Source: Bacteroidota bacterium (GTDB taxonomy: Bacteria; Bacteroidota; Bacteroidia; Bacteroidales; FEN-979). Taken from it: a stretch of DNA of 64,000 nucleotides. This document shows, piece by piece, positions 54,555 through 61,541 of the stretch; the stretch's first letter is position 1; each line of letters opens with the position of its first letter. Made by a program: the position numbers and the translations under genes. The DNA lies in contig JAPLDF010000060.1 in NCBI GenBank assembly GCA_026391835.1, positions 61,109 to 125,108 on the forward strand, in the 5' to 3' direction. Under the pieces are notes generated by a model. It worked only from the letters and a program-made list of their open reading frames with translations. It was not told the DNA's origin and searched no databases.

Positions 54555-56498
54555 TTAACTATATTTTTTCATCAGATAGCTTATCCGGAGAAGTTCGGCA
54601 ACGGAAGATGCCTGCGAGATGGCGCCCCTGCCGGTATATGGAGGGTCACCGTCGTAGAGTTCGGAAATTGTGCCTATTCCGTGTTCGGTCATCTCGGGTT
54701 CAAATCCTTCATACAGCGATTTGATCAGCGACATGCCGCTTTTCCCGTGGATTTTCAGGTAGCCTTCCACAAAATGTCCGAGGAGCCATGGAGATACCGA
54801 TCCCTGGTGATAGGCAGCTTCACGTTCGGCCTGGTTGCCATAATACGAAGCCTTGTAAATGGGGCTTTTTGGTGTGAGGGTACGCAAACCGCGCGGCGTC
54901 AGCAGTTCCTGCTTGACACGGCTCAACACCTCTTTCCTGATCTCCTCGCTCACAGGGCTGTAGGGCAGGGATGTTGCCAGGACCATGTTCGGCCGCACAG
55001 CCCAGTCCTTGTATGCCCCGTCGACATAGTCGGCAAAGTAGCGTCTTTCGGGGCTCCAGAAGGTTTCAACGAACGAAGCGGGTATCCGGGCGGCGATCTC
55101 TTCCCACTCTTCACAAAAGGCAGTATCGCCGGACAGGGCTGCAACCTCCAAGCTGAAACAAACTGCATTGTACCACAACGCATTTATTTCAACTGTTTTA
55201 CCCATCCTGGGGGTGACAGGTTTCCCGTTTGCAACGGCATCCATCCAGGTAAGCGCGATCCCATGAAGACCGGCATAGATCAACCCGTCATTATCCATGT
55301 GGATATTGAACTCGGTGCCCTGCCGGTAACCTTCGAGGATCGTTTTCATTTTTTTACCATACTCTTTCCAGATGCTCTTTTTACCATCGGTAAAGTCGGC
55401 ATACTGCTGCAGGGCCCAGAAAAACCACAAAGAGGTATCCGCAGCATTATAAGTTGCGTAGCTTCCGTTTCCAAAAAGCGGAAACAGGGGGCCTTTCATT
55501 TCCGACACCATGGTGTCGATGATAACTTTGCATGTGGCATACTCGCCATTGACAAGCGTAAGCCCGGGCAAAGAGACAAAGGTACTCCGCCCCGACCGCC
55601 CGAACCATGGGAAACCGGCAATGATCTCGGTGCCTTTCTCTTTTTTAATGATGAACTGCTGGGCAGCGTTGGTAAGGCAATTGGCAAAATTATTCCTGGG
55701 GATCCGCTTTTCAAGTTCAGCATTGAATGCACGCTTCATCGATGCGGGATTCAATTCTTTGGTTCCGGCTGCGAAGTAAATACTCTCTCCTTTTTCGATG
55801 TCAAGTTCAAAAAAACCTGGTATATAAAGGTCTTCCTGGTATTCGTATCCCCTTTCCATCTCCTCCTGGTACTCAATTTTGTAATACCAGTCGGGCACAT
55901 GGGTGTATTCGTTATCCTTCGACAACTGCATATAAAGATCGGTATACCCCTGGTACATGCGTACCTTGATTCCATCGGGCACCTTCTCATATTTTTTGTC
56001 GGCAAAAATATTCTCCTTGCTCAGCGTGTGGATGTTCCGGAAGGCAAGGAAGGGTTTCAGACGGAGTTTCGTGGGCGAATGCGCATCCACGAGGGTATAT
56101 TTAATGATCATCCTGTCTTCGCGGGTGGTAAAAACCATCTCCTTGGTGAGGATGACGCCCCCCACCCTGTAGGTCATCTTGGGATAGGGTTCGGTTACGA
56201 AATCCCTGAAATATTTATGACCCTTGGGGTTATAGATCCCTCCCGGATATTTATGAATACCCAGGTTGAATTCAGAGTCCATCTGGATGACTGTTTCGTC
56301 CAGTGAAGACAACAAGACGTGATTTTCGTGATCGATGCCAGGTTGCGGAGTAACAAGCAATCCATGGTATTTTCGGGTATTGCAGTTTACAATGGTAGAA
56401 TTCGCGTACGAGCCTGCCCTGTTCGACCGTAAAAGTTCACGGTTGAGGGAGTATTCGAGGTTTACCAGCTGGCTTTTGTCAAAATTGATGTAACTCAT
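54555..56498 (-). CDS. Glycogen debranching enzyme (amylo-alpha-1,6-glucosidase type)
   Basis: About 647 residues. The N-terminal beta-sandwich starts MSYINFDKSQLVNLEYSL and contains TNRAG-like SNRAGSYANST and VNCNTRKYHGLLV. The C-terminal (alpha/alpha)6 barrel of the GH133/AGL group carries AGFPWFGRSGRSTFVSLPG (catalytic Asp expected in the related WFG-R-D region; here S), YNAADTSLWFFWALQ and WLLGHFVEGYL. It removes branch points of glycogen. The start 56498 is used because the -7 promoter element at 56553-56560 lies over any longer start. It is the first gene of the leftward glycogen operon. Confidence 0.88.
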   Translation of the reverse strand: MSYINFDKSQLVNLEYSLNRELLRSNRAGSYANSTIVNCNTRKYHGLLVTPQPGIDHENHVLLSSLDETVIQMDSEFNLGIHKYPGGIYNPKGHKYFRDFVTEPYPKMTYRVGGVILTKEMVFTTREDRMIIKYTLVDAHSPTKLRLKPFLAFRNIHTLSKENIFADKKYEKVPDGIKVRMYQGYTDLYMQLSKDNEYTHVPDWYYKIEYQEEMERGYEYQEDLYIPGFFELDIEKGESIYFAAGTKELNPASMKRAFNAELEKRIPRNNFANCLTNAAQQFIIKKEKGTEIIAGFPWFGRSGRSTFVSLPGLTLVNGEYATCKVIIDTMVSEMKGPLFPLFGNGSYATYNAADTSLWFFWALQQYADFTDGKKSIWKEYGKKMKTILEGYRQGTEFNIHMDNDGLIYAGLHGIALTWMDAVANGKPVTPRMGKTVEINALWYNAVCFSLEVAALSGDTAFCEEWEEIAARIPASFVETFWSPERRYFADYVDGAYKDWAVRPNMVLATSLPYSPVSEEIRKEVLSRVKQELLTPRGLRTLTPKSPIYKASYYGNQAEREAAYHQGSVSPWLLGHFVEGYLKIHGKSGMSLIKSLYEGFEPEMTEHGIGTISELYDGDPPYTGRGAISQASSVAELLRISYLMKKYS

Positions 56499-56552
56499 TT
56501 TGCTTGATTTTCCTGACAATTTTCCAAATGTAGGTTTAAAAATTTCAATTTG

Positions 56553-56560
56553 CAAAGGTA
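56553..56560 (-). promoter_or_regulatory. Bacteroidetes -7 element (TACCTTTG) for the glycogen operon
   Basis: TACCTTTG on the minus strand. Transcription would start near 56548, about 50 bases before the debranching-enzyme ATG. No exact -33 box was found. Confidence 0.55.
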
Positions 56561-56609
56561 CAATTTTCCCTGCTTTTATCGTTAGTCTTAATAAAAGTTA
56601 ATTATTGCG

Positions 56610-56617
56610 TAATTTTG
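56610..56617 (+). promoter_or_regulatory. Bacteroidetes -7 element (TAATTTTG) for the beta-helix lipoprotein
   Basis: TAATTTTG, 22 bases before the ATG at 56639. It is divergent from the glycogen-operon element 50 bases away. Confidence 0.5.
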
Positions 56618-56638
56618 CCGCCCTAAAGAACTGTGATC

Positions 56639-58051
56639 ATGCGAATTTCAAGGCTGTTTTATTTTTGTTTCCTGGTTGGGTTGATATCAGTTGGTTTTCT
56701 TTCATGCAGGAAAAAGGACCAGGTCGATACAAGCCCGGGGCTGCAGGTTGCCTTTTCGTCTGATACGGTCTTTTTTGATACGGTTTTCCCGACTGTGGGA
56801 TCCATCACCAAGCGGCTTGTGGTTTACAACAGGAACAAGAACAAAGTGAGCATATCATCAATCATCCTTGCAGGGGGAGAGGCTTCAAGTTACCGCATCA
56901 ACATCAACGGCACACCGGCTACAAGCGCTACCGGGGTTGAAGTTGCCGGCGGCGACAGCATCTATATCTTTGTCCGTGTCACTATCGATCCCCACAACGC
57001 AAATACACCCTTTGTCGTTAGCGATTCGCTGCAGTTCATCACCAACGGCAATTCCCGCCAGGTGAAGCTGGTGGCATGGGGAAGGGAGGCGATCTTTTAC
57101 CGCAAGGCAACCCTTAAAGGCAACATCACCTGGGACAGTTTAAGGGCACATGTGATTTACGGATCGCTGCGCATGGATACCAATTCAACGCTCACCATCC
57201 TGCCCGGCACGAAGGTATATTTTCACAAAGATGCCTACATGGCCATTTCGTACCAGTCGACGCTGAAAATTGAAGGAACGACCGACCACATGGTGCGGTT
57301 CCGGGGCGACCGGATGGATCCTTTCTACAAAGACCTTCCCGGCCAGTGGGGCGGCATTTACCTTGAAAGCGGAAGCAAAGACCATGAAATAACCTGTGCT
57401 TTTATCCAAAACGGCATGTTCGGACTTTCGGTCGACTCTCTCGGGTCTCCCTCTTTACCCATGCTCCGCATTAGCAACTCCGTGATTGAGAATATGGCTT
57501 CGGTAGGTATCTACGCATATGGCTCATCCATCGCGGCAGTGAACTGCGTGATCGGCGGTTGCGGCGGGAACTGCCTTTCGGTAAATTATGGCGGCAGCTA
57601 TGATTTCAGGTATCTCACGGTTGGCAATTACTGGTATGCCTCGGTGCGCCATGCTGCATCCATATACCTGAGCAACTACAGTTATGATTCAACAGGCAAC
57701 AAGGTTGCCAATCCCCTTTCCAATGCCTCATTTACAAATGCCATCATTTACGGATCGAATGATGAGGAGATCCAGCTGGATTCGGTTGCGGCGGCGCAGT
57801 TTGTCTGCACCTTTGATCATGCCCTCCTGAAGACGAAGCTAAAGACCACATATGCATCAAGATACATCAGTTGTCTTATCAACAAGGACCCGGAATTTGT
57901 GGATGTTTCCGGCAGGGATTACCGCATCGACAGCATCTCTCCGGCCATACAACAGGGGATTCCGGTTCCGGGCGTTGCCACGGATATTCTCGGCAATGAA
58001 CGGGGGGGGACTCCGGCGCTGGGAGCATACGAATACGTGAAAAAGAATTGA
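56639..58051 (+). CDS. Lipoprotein with right-handed beta-helix, function unknown
   Basis: The 470 residues begin with a lipoprotein signal peptide with lipobox Cys in SVGFLSCRKKD (about residue 24). An N-terminal beta domain follows (FSSDTVFFDTVFPTVGS, then DSLQFITNGNSRQVKLVAWG). After that comes a right-handed parallel beta-helix with short repeated strands (LTILPGTKVYFHKDAYMAI, PGQWGGIYLESGS, ISNSVIENMASVGIYAYGS, NCVIGGCGGNCLSV) and the end LGNERGGTPALGAYEYV, a common closing motif of such proteins. I recognise it as a widespread Bacteroidetes family of unknown role, perhaps surface glycan-related. A GTG six bases upstream is the only alternative start. Confidence 0.72.
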   Translation: MRISRLFYFCFLVGLISVGFLSCRKKDQVDTSPGLQVAFSSDTVFFDTVFPTVGSITKRLVVYNRNKNKVSISSIILAGGEASSYRININGTPATSATGVEVAGGDSIYIFVRVTIDPHNANTPFVVSDSLQFITNGNSRQVKLVAWGREAIFYRKATLKGNITWDSLRAHVIYGSLRMDTNSTLTILPGTKVYFHKDAYMAISYQSTLKIEGTTDHMVRFRGDRMDPFYKDLPGQWGGIYLESGSKDHEITCAFIQNGMFGLSVDSLGSPSLPMLRISNSVIENMASVGIYAYGSSIAAVNCVIGGCGGNCLSVNYGGSYDFRYLTVGNYWYASVRHAASIYLSNYSYDSTGNKVANPLSNASFTNAIIYGSNDEEIQLDSVAAAQFVCTFDHALLKTKLKTTYASRYISCLINKDPEFVDVSGRDYRIDSISPAIQQGIPVPGVATDILGNERGGTPALGAYEYVKKN

Positions 58052-58057
58052 ATATTG

Positions 58058-58085
58058 AATTACAAATGACAAATTACAAATGACG
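58058..58085. repeat. Heptamer array (4 units) between the lipoprotein gene and sucD
   Basis: Units AATTACA, AATGACA, AATTACA and AATGACG, with a looser unit on each side. Same repeat family as the arrays at 54506, 59040, 59239 and 59315. It lies between convergent genes. Confidence 0.7.
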
Positions 58086-58112
58086 AATAAGGGAATAGCA
58101 AACGTCCCGCCT

Positions 58113-58160
58113 TGTTACCCTGTTACCCTGTTACCCTGTTACCTTGTCACCCTTTCACCT
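58113..58160. repeat. Octamer array TGTTACCC (six units) running into sucD
   Basis: Three exact TGTTACCC units, then TGTTACCT, TGTCACCC and TTTCACCT. The last units contain the sucD stop codon (58147-58149) and the codons of its final residues, so repeat and coding sequence overlap. Confidence 0.75.
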
Positions 58161-59028
58161 TTTTCAGTGCTTCCACCATCGCCACGCCCAGGTCGGCCGG
58201 TGAATCGACTACAGAAACACCGCACTGTCTGAGGATCTCCTTTTTTGCTTCGGCGGTATCGGACTTCCCTCCTACGATGGCGCCGGCATGCCCCATGGTA
58301 CGGCCTTTGGGAGCTGTGGCCCCGGCGATAAAGCTGACCACGGGTTTTGTTCCGTGCTGCTGGATCCAGTAACCTGCATCGGTTTCCATGTTTCCGCCGA
58401 TCTCACCGATCATGATGATGCCTTCGGTTTCAGGATCTTCCATAAACATTTTAACTGCTTCCACGATGGTCGTGCCTGGGATGGGGTCCCCTCCCACCCC
58501 GATCATGGTTGACTGGCCGAGTCCTGCCTTGGTGATCTGGTCAACTGCTTCGTACGACAAGGTCCCTGAGCGGGAAACGATACCGATGGTGCCTGGTGTA
58601 TGAATGAACCCGGGCATGATGCCGATTTTCGTACTGGGTGGTGTAATGATGCCCGGGCAGTTGGGGCCGATCATCCGCACGCCATGGCAGCGCAGGTATT
58701 CCTTCACGGAGATCATGTCTTTTACGGGAATTCCTTCGGTGATGCACACAATCAGGCTGATCCCTGCATCGGCAGCTTCAAGAATGGCATCTGCAGCCAG
58801 CGGGGGCGGTACGAAGATCACCGAGACATTTGCCCCGGTAGCTTTTACGGCATCGGCCACAGTATTGAATACCGGCCGGTCGAGATGCATCATGCCCCCC
58901 TTGCCGGGTGTTACCCCGCCGGCGACATTGGTGCCGTACTCGATCATCTGGCCTGCATGGAACGAGCCTTCGTGGCCGGTGATGCCCTGGACGATGACGA
59001 TGGAATTTGTATCAACTAAAATGCTCAT
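58147..59028 (-). CDS. sucD: Succinyl-CoA ligase alpha subunit
   Basis: Alpha subunit of the citric-acid-cycle enzyme making succinate and a nucleoside triphosphate from succinyl-CoA. The 293 residues contain the CoA-binding fold with [12 protein letters not shown], the [12 protein letters not shown] block and the phospho-His site GHAGAIVGG (about residue 252). Length is normal. The beta subunit gene sucC, usually adjacent, is not in this window. The leader carries a heptamer array, and its 3' end merges with the TGTTACCC octamer array. Confidence 0.95.
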   Translation of the reverse strand: MSILVDTNSIVIVQGITGHEGSFHAGQMIEYGTNVAGGVTPGKGGMMHLDRPVFNTVADAVKATGANVSVIFVPPPLAADAILEAADAGISLIVCITEGIPVKDMISVKEYLRCHGVRMIGPNCPGIITPPSTKIGIMPGFIHTPGTIGIVSRSGTLSYEAVDQITKAGLGQSTMIGVGGDPIPGTTIVEAVKMFMEDPETEGIIMIGEIGGNMETDAGYWIQQHGTKPVVSFIAGATAPKGRTMGHAGAIVGGKSDTAEAKKEILRQCGVSVVDSPADLGVAMVEALKKVKG

Positions 59029-59039
59029 GGCTGGTTATG

Positions 59040-59067
59040 ATTGACGATTTACGAATGACAAGTGACA
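59040..59067 (-). repeat. Heptamer array (4 units) in front of the sucD start codon
   Basis: On the plus strand ATTGACG, ATTTACG, AATGACA, AGTGACA. Read on the sucD sense strand it ends 11 bases before the ATG with CGTAAAT and CGTCAAT units. Confidence 0.7.
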
Positions 59068-59114
59068 AATGCCGGCTGGTATGCCGGGTTGGTGAATTCT
59101 TTGCGTTTGGCGGT

Positions 59115-59122
59115 CAAAGATA
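59115..59122 (-). promoter_or_regulatory. Bacteroidetes -7 element (TATCTTTG) for sucD
   Basis: TATCTTTG on the minus strand; start near 59110, so the leader of about 80 bases would contain the heptamer array. Confidence 0.5.
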
Positions 59123-59172
59123 GGTTCTTTTAAAATTATGGGAAAGTTTTTTGGTAAATTTGTTTTGTGAAC

Positions 59173-59212
59173 AGGCGGACAGGCGGACAGGCGGACAAGC
59201 GGACGAGCGGAC
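59173..59212. repeat. Octamer array AGGCGGAC (five units)
   Basis: Three exact AGGCGGAC units, then AAGCGGAC and GAGCGGAC. It is G+C rich in an otherwise A+T-rich spacer. Confidence 0.75.
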
Positions 59213-59238
59213 AGGGGGGATTCTGGGGTAGCGGTTAA

Positions 59239-59287
59239 CTTGTCATTTGTCACTTGTCATTTGTCACTTCTCATTTGTCACTTGTTA
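59239..59287. repeat. Heptamer array (7 units) between sucD and mnmE
   Basis: Alternating CTTGTCA and TTTGTCA units, with one CTTCTCA and a final CTTGTTA. It is the reverse complement of the AATGACA/AGTGACA units at 59054-59067. Confidence 0.75.
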
Positions 59288-59291
59288 ACCG

Positions 59292-59299
59292 TATCTTTG
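59292..59299 (+). promoter_or_regulatory. Bacteroidetes -7 element (TATCTTTG) for mnmE
   Basis: TATCTTTG directly after the long heptamer array; start near 59305, so the leader of about 45 bases would contain the last array. Confidence 0.5.
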
Positions 59300-59314
59300 A
59301 CATCAGGTACCCAC

Positions 59315-59342
59315 AAATCGTAAATCGTAATTCGTAAATCGT
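59315..59342 (+). repeat. Heptamer array (4 units) in front of the mnmE start codon
   Basis: Units AAATCGT, AAATCGT, AATTCGT, AAATCGT, ending 7 bases before the ATG at 59350. Same sense relative to the gene as the arrays before the GT4 gene and sucD. Confidence 0.75.
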
Positions 59343-59349
59343 AACTCCA

Positions 59350-60750
59350 ATGTCAATCTTTCAACTGCACGACACCATCTGTGCGCTCTCGACCGCCCCG
59401 GGCATGGGGGCCATTGCCGTGATCAGGCTTTCGGGGCCTGCTTCTTTTAAGACAATCGGGCTGATTTTCAGGCCGGCCGAAAAGGCATTGGCCATCGTTT
59501 CGGCAAAGTCGCATACGATTCATCTCGGGGTGATCGGCACTGGTACGTCGATCCTGGATGAGGTGCTTGTAAGTTGTTTCAGGGCCCCCCACTCATACAC
59601 CGGTGAAGATGTGATCGAGATCTCCTGCCACGGATCGGTGTATATCCAGCAAAAAATACTGGAATTGCTTCTGTCCATGGGGTTGAGACTTGCCAAACCC
59701 GGTGAATTTACCTTCAGGGCTTTCATGAATAAAAAGTTCGACCTGTCGCAGGCAGAGGCTGTGGCCGACCTGATCGCATCGCAATCCGGAACGTCGCACG
59801 ACCTGGCCCTGGCCCAGATGCGGGGAGGTTTCTCTAAAAAGATCGGAGCCCTGCGGCATTCGCTGATCGAATTTACCTCGCTCATAGAACTGGAGCTCGA
59901 TTTCAGCGAGGAGCACATGATCTTCGCCGACCGCAACGACCTCAGCAGCCTCCTGGACCATATTGAAACAGAGCTGTCGCTGCTTATCAGCTCGTTCAGT
60001 CTCGGGAATGTCATTAAAAACGGCATCCCTGTAGCCATCATAGGGAAACCGAACGTGGGCAAGTCCACCCTGCTGAATGCGATTCTGAACGAGGAAAAGG
60101 CCATTGTTTCAGAAATTCCCGGCACCACACGCGATGCCATCGAAGATACCATTGTGATCGGCGGGTACAGTTTCCGGTTTATTGACACTGCCGGGCTGCG
60201 CGCTTCCGAAGACACCATCGAAACCATCGGCATAGAACGGACGTGGGAGAAGATCGGCGAAGCAAGCATCATCTTATATGTTTTCGATGCCACCCTGCAG
60301 TCGTTTGAGGATGTCAGGGATGCGATTGCCGAGCTTAAACACCCGGTAGATGAGCAGCAGCCATTGAACCTAGTGCTGATCGGCAACAAGACCGACAAAC
60401 TAAAGAAACTGCCAAAAGGGTTCAAAGAGTTCGTGGAATATGAGACCATTTTCGTTTCCGGCAAACGGAAAGAGAACATCCACCTGATCGCCGAGCACCT
60501 GGTTGACCTTGTGGGGATGGCCAAAACCTCCGATAAAACCATCGTATCCAACTCCAGGCATTACGAAGCCCTGCAGCAGGCCCATGCGTCGATCATCAGC
60601 ATCCGCAGCGGTCTCCGTGAGGGCGTTTCGCCCGACCTGATGACAGTTGATATCCACACAGCGTTGTACCACCTTGGTGAGATTACCGGGGAGATTACGA
60701 CGGATGAGATTTTGGGAGCAATATTCAGCAGGTTTTGCATCGGAAAGTAA
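59350..60750 (+). CDS. mnmE: tRNA uridine-5-carboxymethylaminomethyl(34) synthesis GTPase MnmE
   Basis: With MnmG, modifies the wobble uridine of certain tRNAs. The 466 residues have the N-terminal folate-binding domain (TICALSTAPGMGAIAVIRLSG), a helical domain, and the inserted G domain with GKPNVGKSTL (G1), PGTTRD (G2), DTAGLR (G3) and NKTD (G4). The C-terminus ends FCIGK with the catalytic Cys. Length is normal and the 3' end is intact, so insertion of the downstream element has kept or restored the coding sequence. The leader contains a CGTAAAT-type heptamer array. Confidence 0.95.
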   Translation: MSIFQLHDTICALSTAPGMGAIAVIRLSGPASFKTIGLIFRPAEKALAIVSAKSHTIHLGVIGTGTSILDEVLVSCFRAPHSYTGEDVIEISCHGSVYIQQKILELLLSMGLRLAKPGEFTFRAFMNKKFDLSQAEAVADLIASQSGTSHDLALAQMRGGFSKKIGALRHSLIEFTSLIELELDFSEEHMIFADRNDLSSLLDHIETELSLLISSFSLGNVIKNGIPVAIIGKPNVGKSTLLNAILNEEKAIVSEIPGTTRDAIEDTIVIGGYSFRFIDTAGLRASEDTIETIGIERTWEKIGEASIILYVFDATLQSFEDVRDAIAELKHPVDEQQPLNLVLIGNKTDKLKKLPKGFKEFVEYETIFVSGKRKENIHLIAEHLVDLVGMAKTSDKTIVSNSRHYEALQQAHASIISIRSGLREGVSPDLMTVDIHTALYHLGEITGEITTDEILGAIFSRFCIGK

Positions 60751-60791
60751 CCGGCACTTTATAAGCAGCTACCAAAACGGAATAGTCAATG

Positions 60792-60819
60792 AAAAGCCCA
60801 GTAATTACGGGCTTTTTTT
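60792..60819 (+). terminator. Intrinsic terminator after mnmE
   Basis: Perfect 8-base stem AAAAGCCC (60792-60799) / GGGCTTTT (60809-60816) with a 9-base loop and a run of seven T. It stops the mnmE transcript 42 bases past the stop codon; it may belong to the element. Confidence 0.8.
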
Positions 60820-60871
60820 ATTGTTCATAACTATTATTTATTATTTGCTTATCACCGGTTATTCAGCATAT

Positions 60872-60908
60872 ATTTGTACCTCATTTGTACCTTGACATAT
60901 AAGGTACA
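60872..60908. repeat. ATTTGTACCT direct repeats with an inverted copy
   Basis: ATTTGTACCT at 60872-60881 and 60883-60892 (11-base period, about one DNA turn), and the inverted match AAGGTACA at 60901-60908 to TGTACCTT at 60886-60893. The site is in the end region of the element and could bind its recombinase or the HTH protein. Confidence 0.55.
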
Positions 60909-60984
60909 CGATTTATGGAATTGACTGATTTAATATTGCGCTTATTTGCACTTAAAGACATTTATAAATACTTAATGATACGTA

Positions 60985-61533
60985 ATGAGTTCAAATATTG
61001 AGGTACAACGCATCTGCAAGCACTGTGGGAATGAATTCCTGGCCAGGACCACCACAACCCTTTATTGTTCGAAAAAATGCAACAGTGCGGCTTACAAGGC
61101 GAAACAACGAGACGATAAGGTCGAAAAAAGTAACAGGGATACACTGCGTATTAAAACAAAGCCAATTGAAGAACTGCAAGTAAAAGAGTTTTTAACAGTT
61201 AAAGACGTGTCAACATTGCTAAACTGTTCTGTTCGAACAGCATACTACTATATCAACTCAGGAAAGATCAAGGCTGTTAACCTTGCTCAAAGAATTACCC
61301 GGGTTAAGCGTTCAGAAATAGATAAGCTATTTGAGCAACCCCAAACTGAAAATAATGATGAACCGCGGCAATTTGCAATTTCTGACTGCTACAGTCTGAA
61401 AGAAGTTCAGAATAAATATGGTATTTCCGAATCGGCATTGCAGAATCTGCTTAAAAGGAATAATATACCGAAAATAAAACATGGTTGGTTCGCATACGTT
61501 CCGAAAACCTTGATAGACAAATTATTGCAATAG
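60985..61533 (+). CDS. Zinc-ribbon and double helix-turn-helix protein of the integrative element
   Basis: The 182 residues have three parts. The N-terminal zinc-ribbon-like segment has Cys at 11, 14, 28 and 32 (CKHC and CSKKC). A MerR/excisionase-type HTH spans about residues 69-116 (FLTVKDVSTLLNCSVRTAYYYINSGKIKAV), and a second HTH of the same style about 136-181 (YSLKEVQNKYGISESALQNLLKRNNIPK). Such small proteins next to a recombinase are usually directionality factors or repressors. It is 8 bases before the recombinase ATG, so the two are probably translated together. The exact job (excisionase or repressor) is inference. Confidence 0.75.
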   Translation: MSSNIEVQRICKHCGNEFLARTTTTLYCSKKCNSAAYKAKQRDDKVEKSNRDTLRIKTKPIEELQVKEFLTVKDVSTLLNCSVRTAYYYINSGKIKAVNLAQRITRVKRSEIDKLFEQPQTENNDEPRQFAISDCYSLKEVQNKYGISESALQNLLKRNNIPKIKHGWFAYVPKTLIDKLLQ

Positions 61534-61541
61534 ACCAAAAC

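Larger units (their letters stand above)
59029..59349. other. Gene-free sucD-mnmE spacer built from short tandem repeats
   Basis: Both genes diverge from this 321-base region. It holds heptamer arrays at 59040-59067, 59239-59287 and 59315-59342, an octamer array at 59173-59212, and two divergent -7 elements (59115-59122 minus, 59292-59299 plus). An 18-base inverted repeat pairs 59054-59071 with 59244-59261, and a 12-base one pairs 59045-59056 with 59330-59341. No open reading frame of note was found. Confidence 0.7.

Noticed and set aside
54681..56306. A long open frame (541 codons) on the plus strand opposite the debranching-enzyme gene
   Set aside because: It is antisense to a well-supported enzyme, its translation has no recognisable domain or signal, and it arises from codon bias of the real gene.
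59239..59342. CRISPR-like repeated units
   Set aside because: Units are only 7 bases and have no spacers between them; no cas gene is near. They are simple tandem repeats.
59520..60551. A 343-codon frame on the minus strand opposite mnmE
   Set aside because: Antisense shadow; Ser- and Arg-rich translation without motifs, while mnmE is complete.
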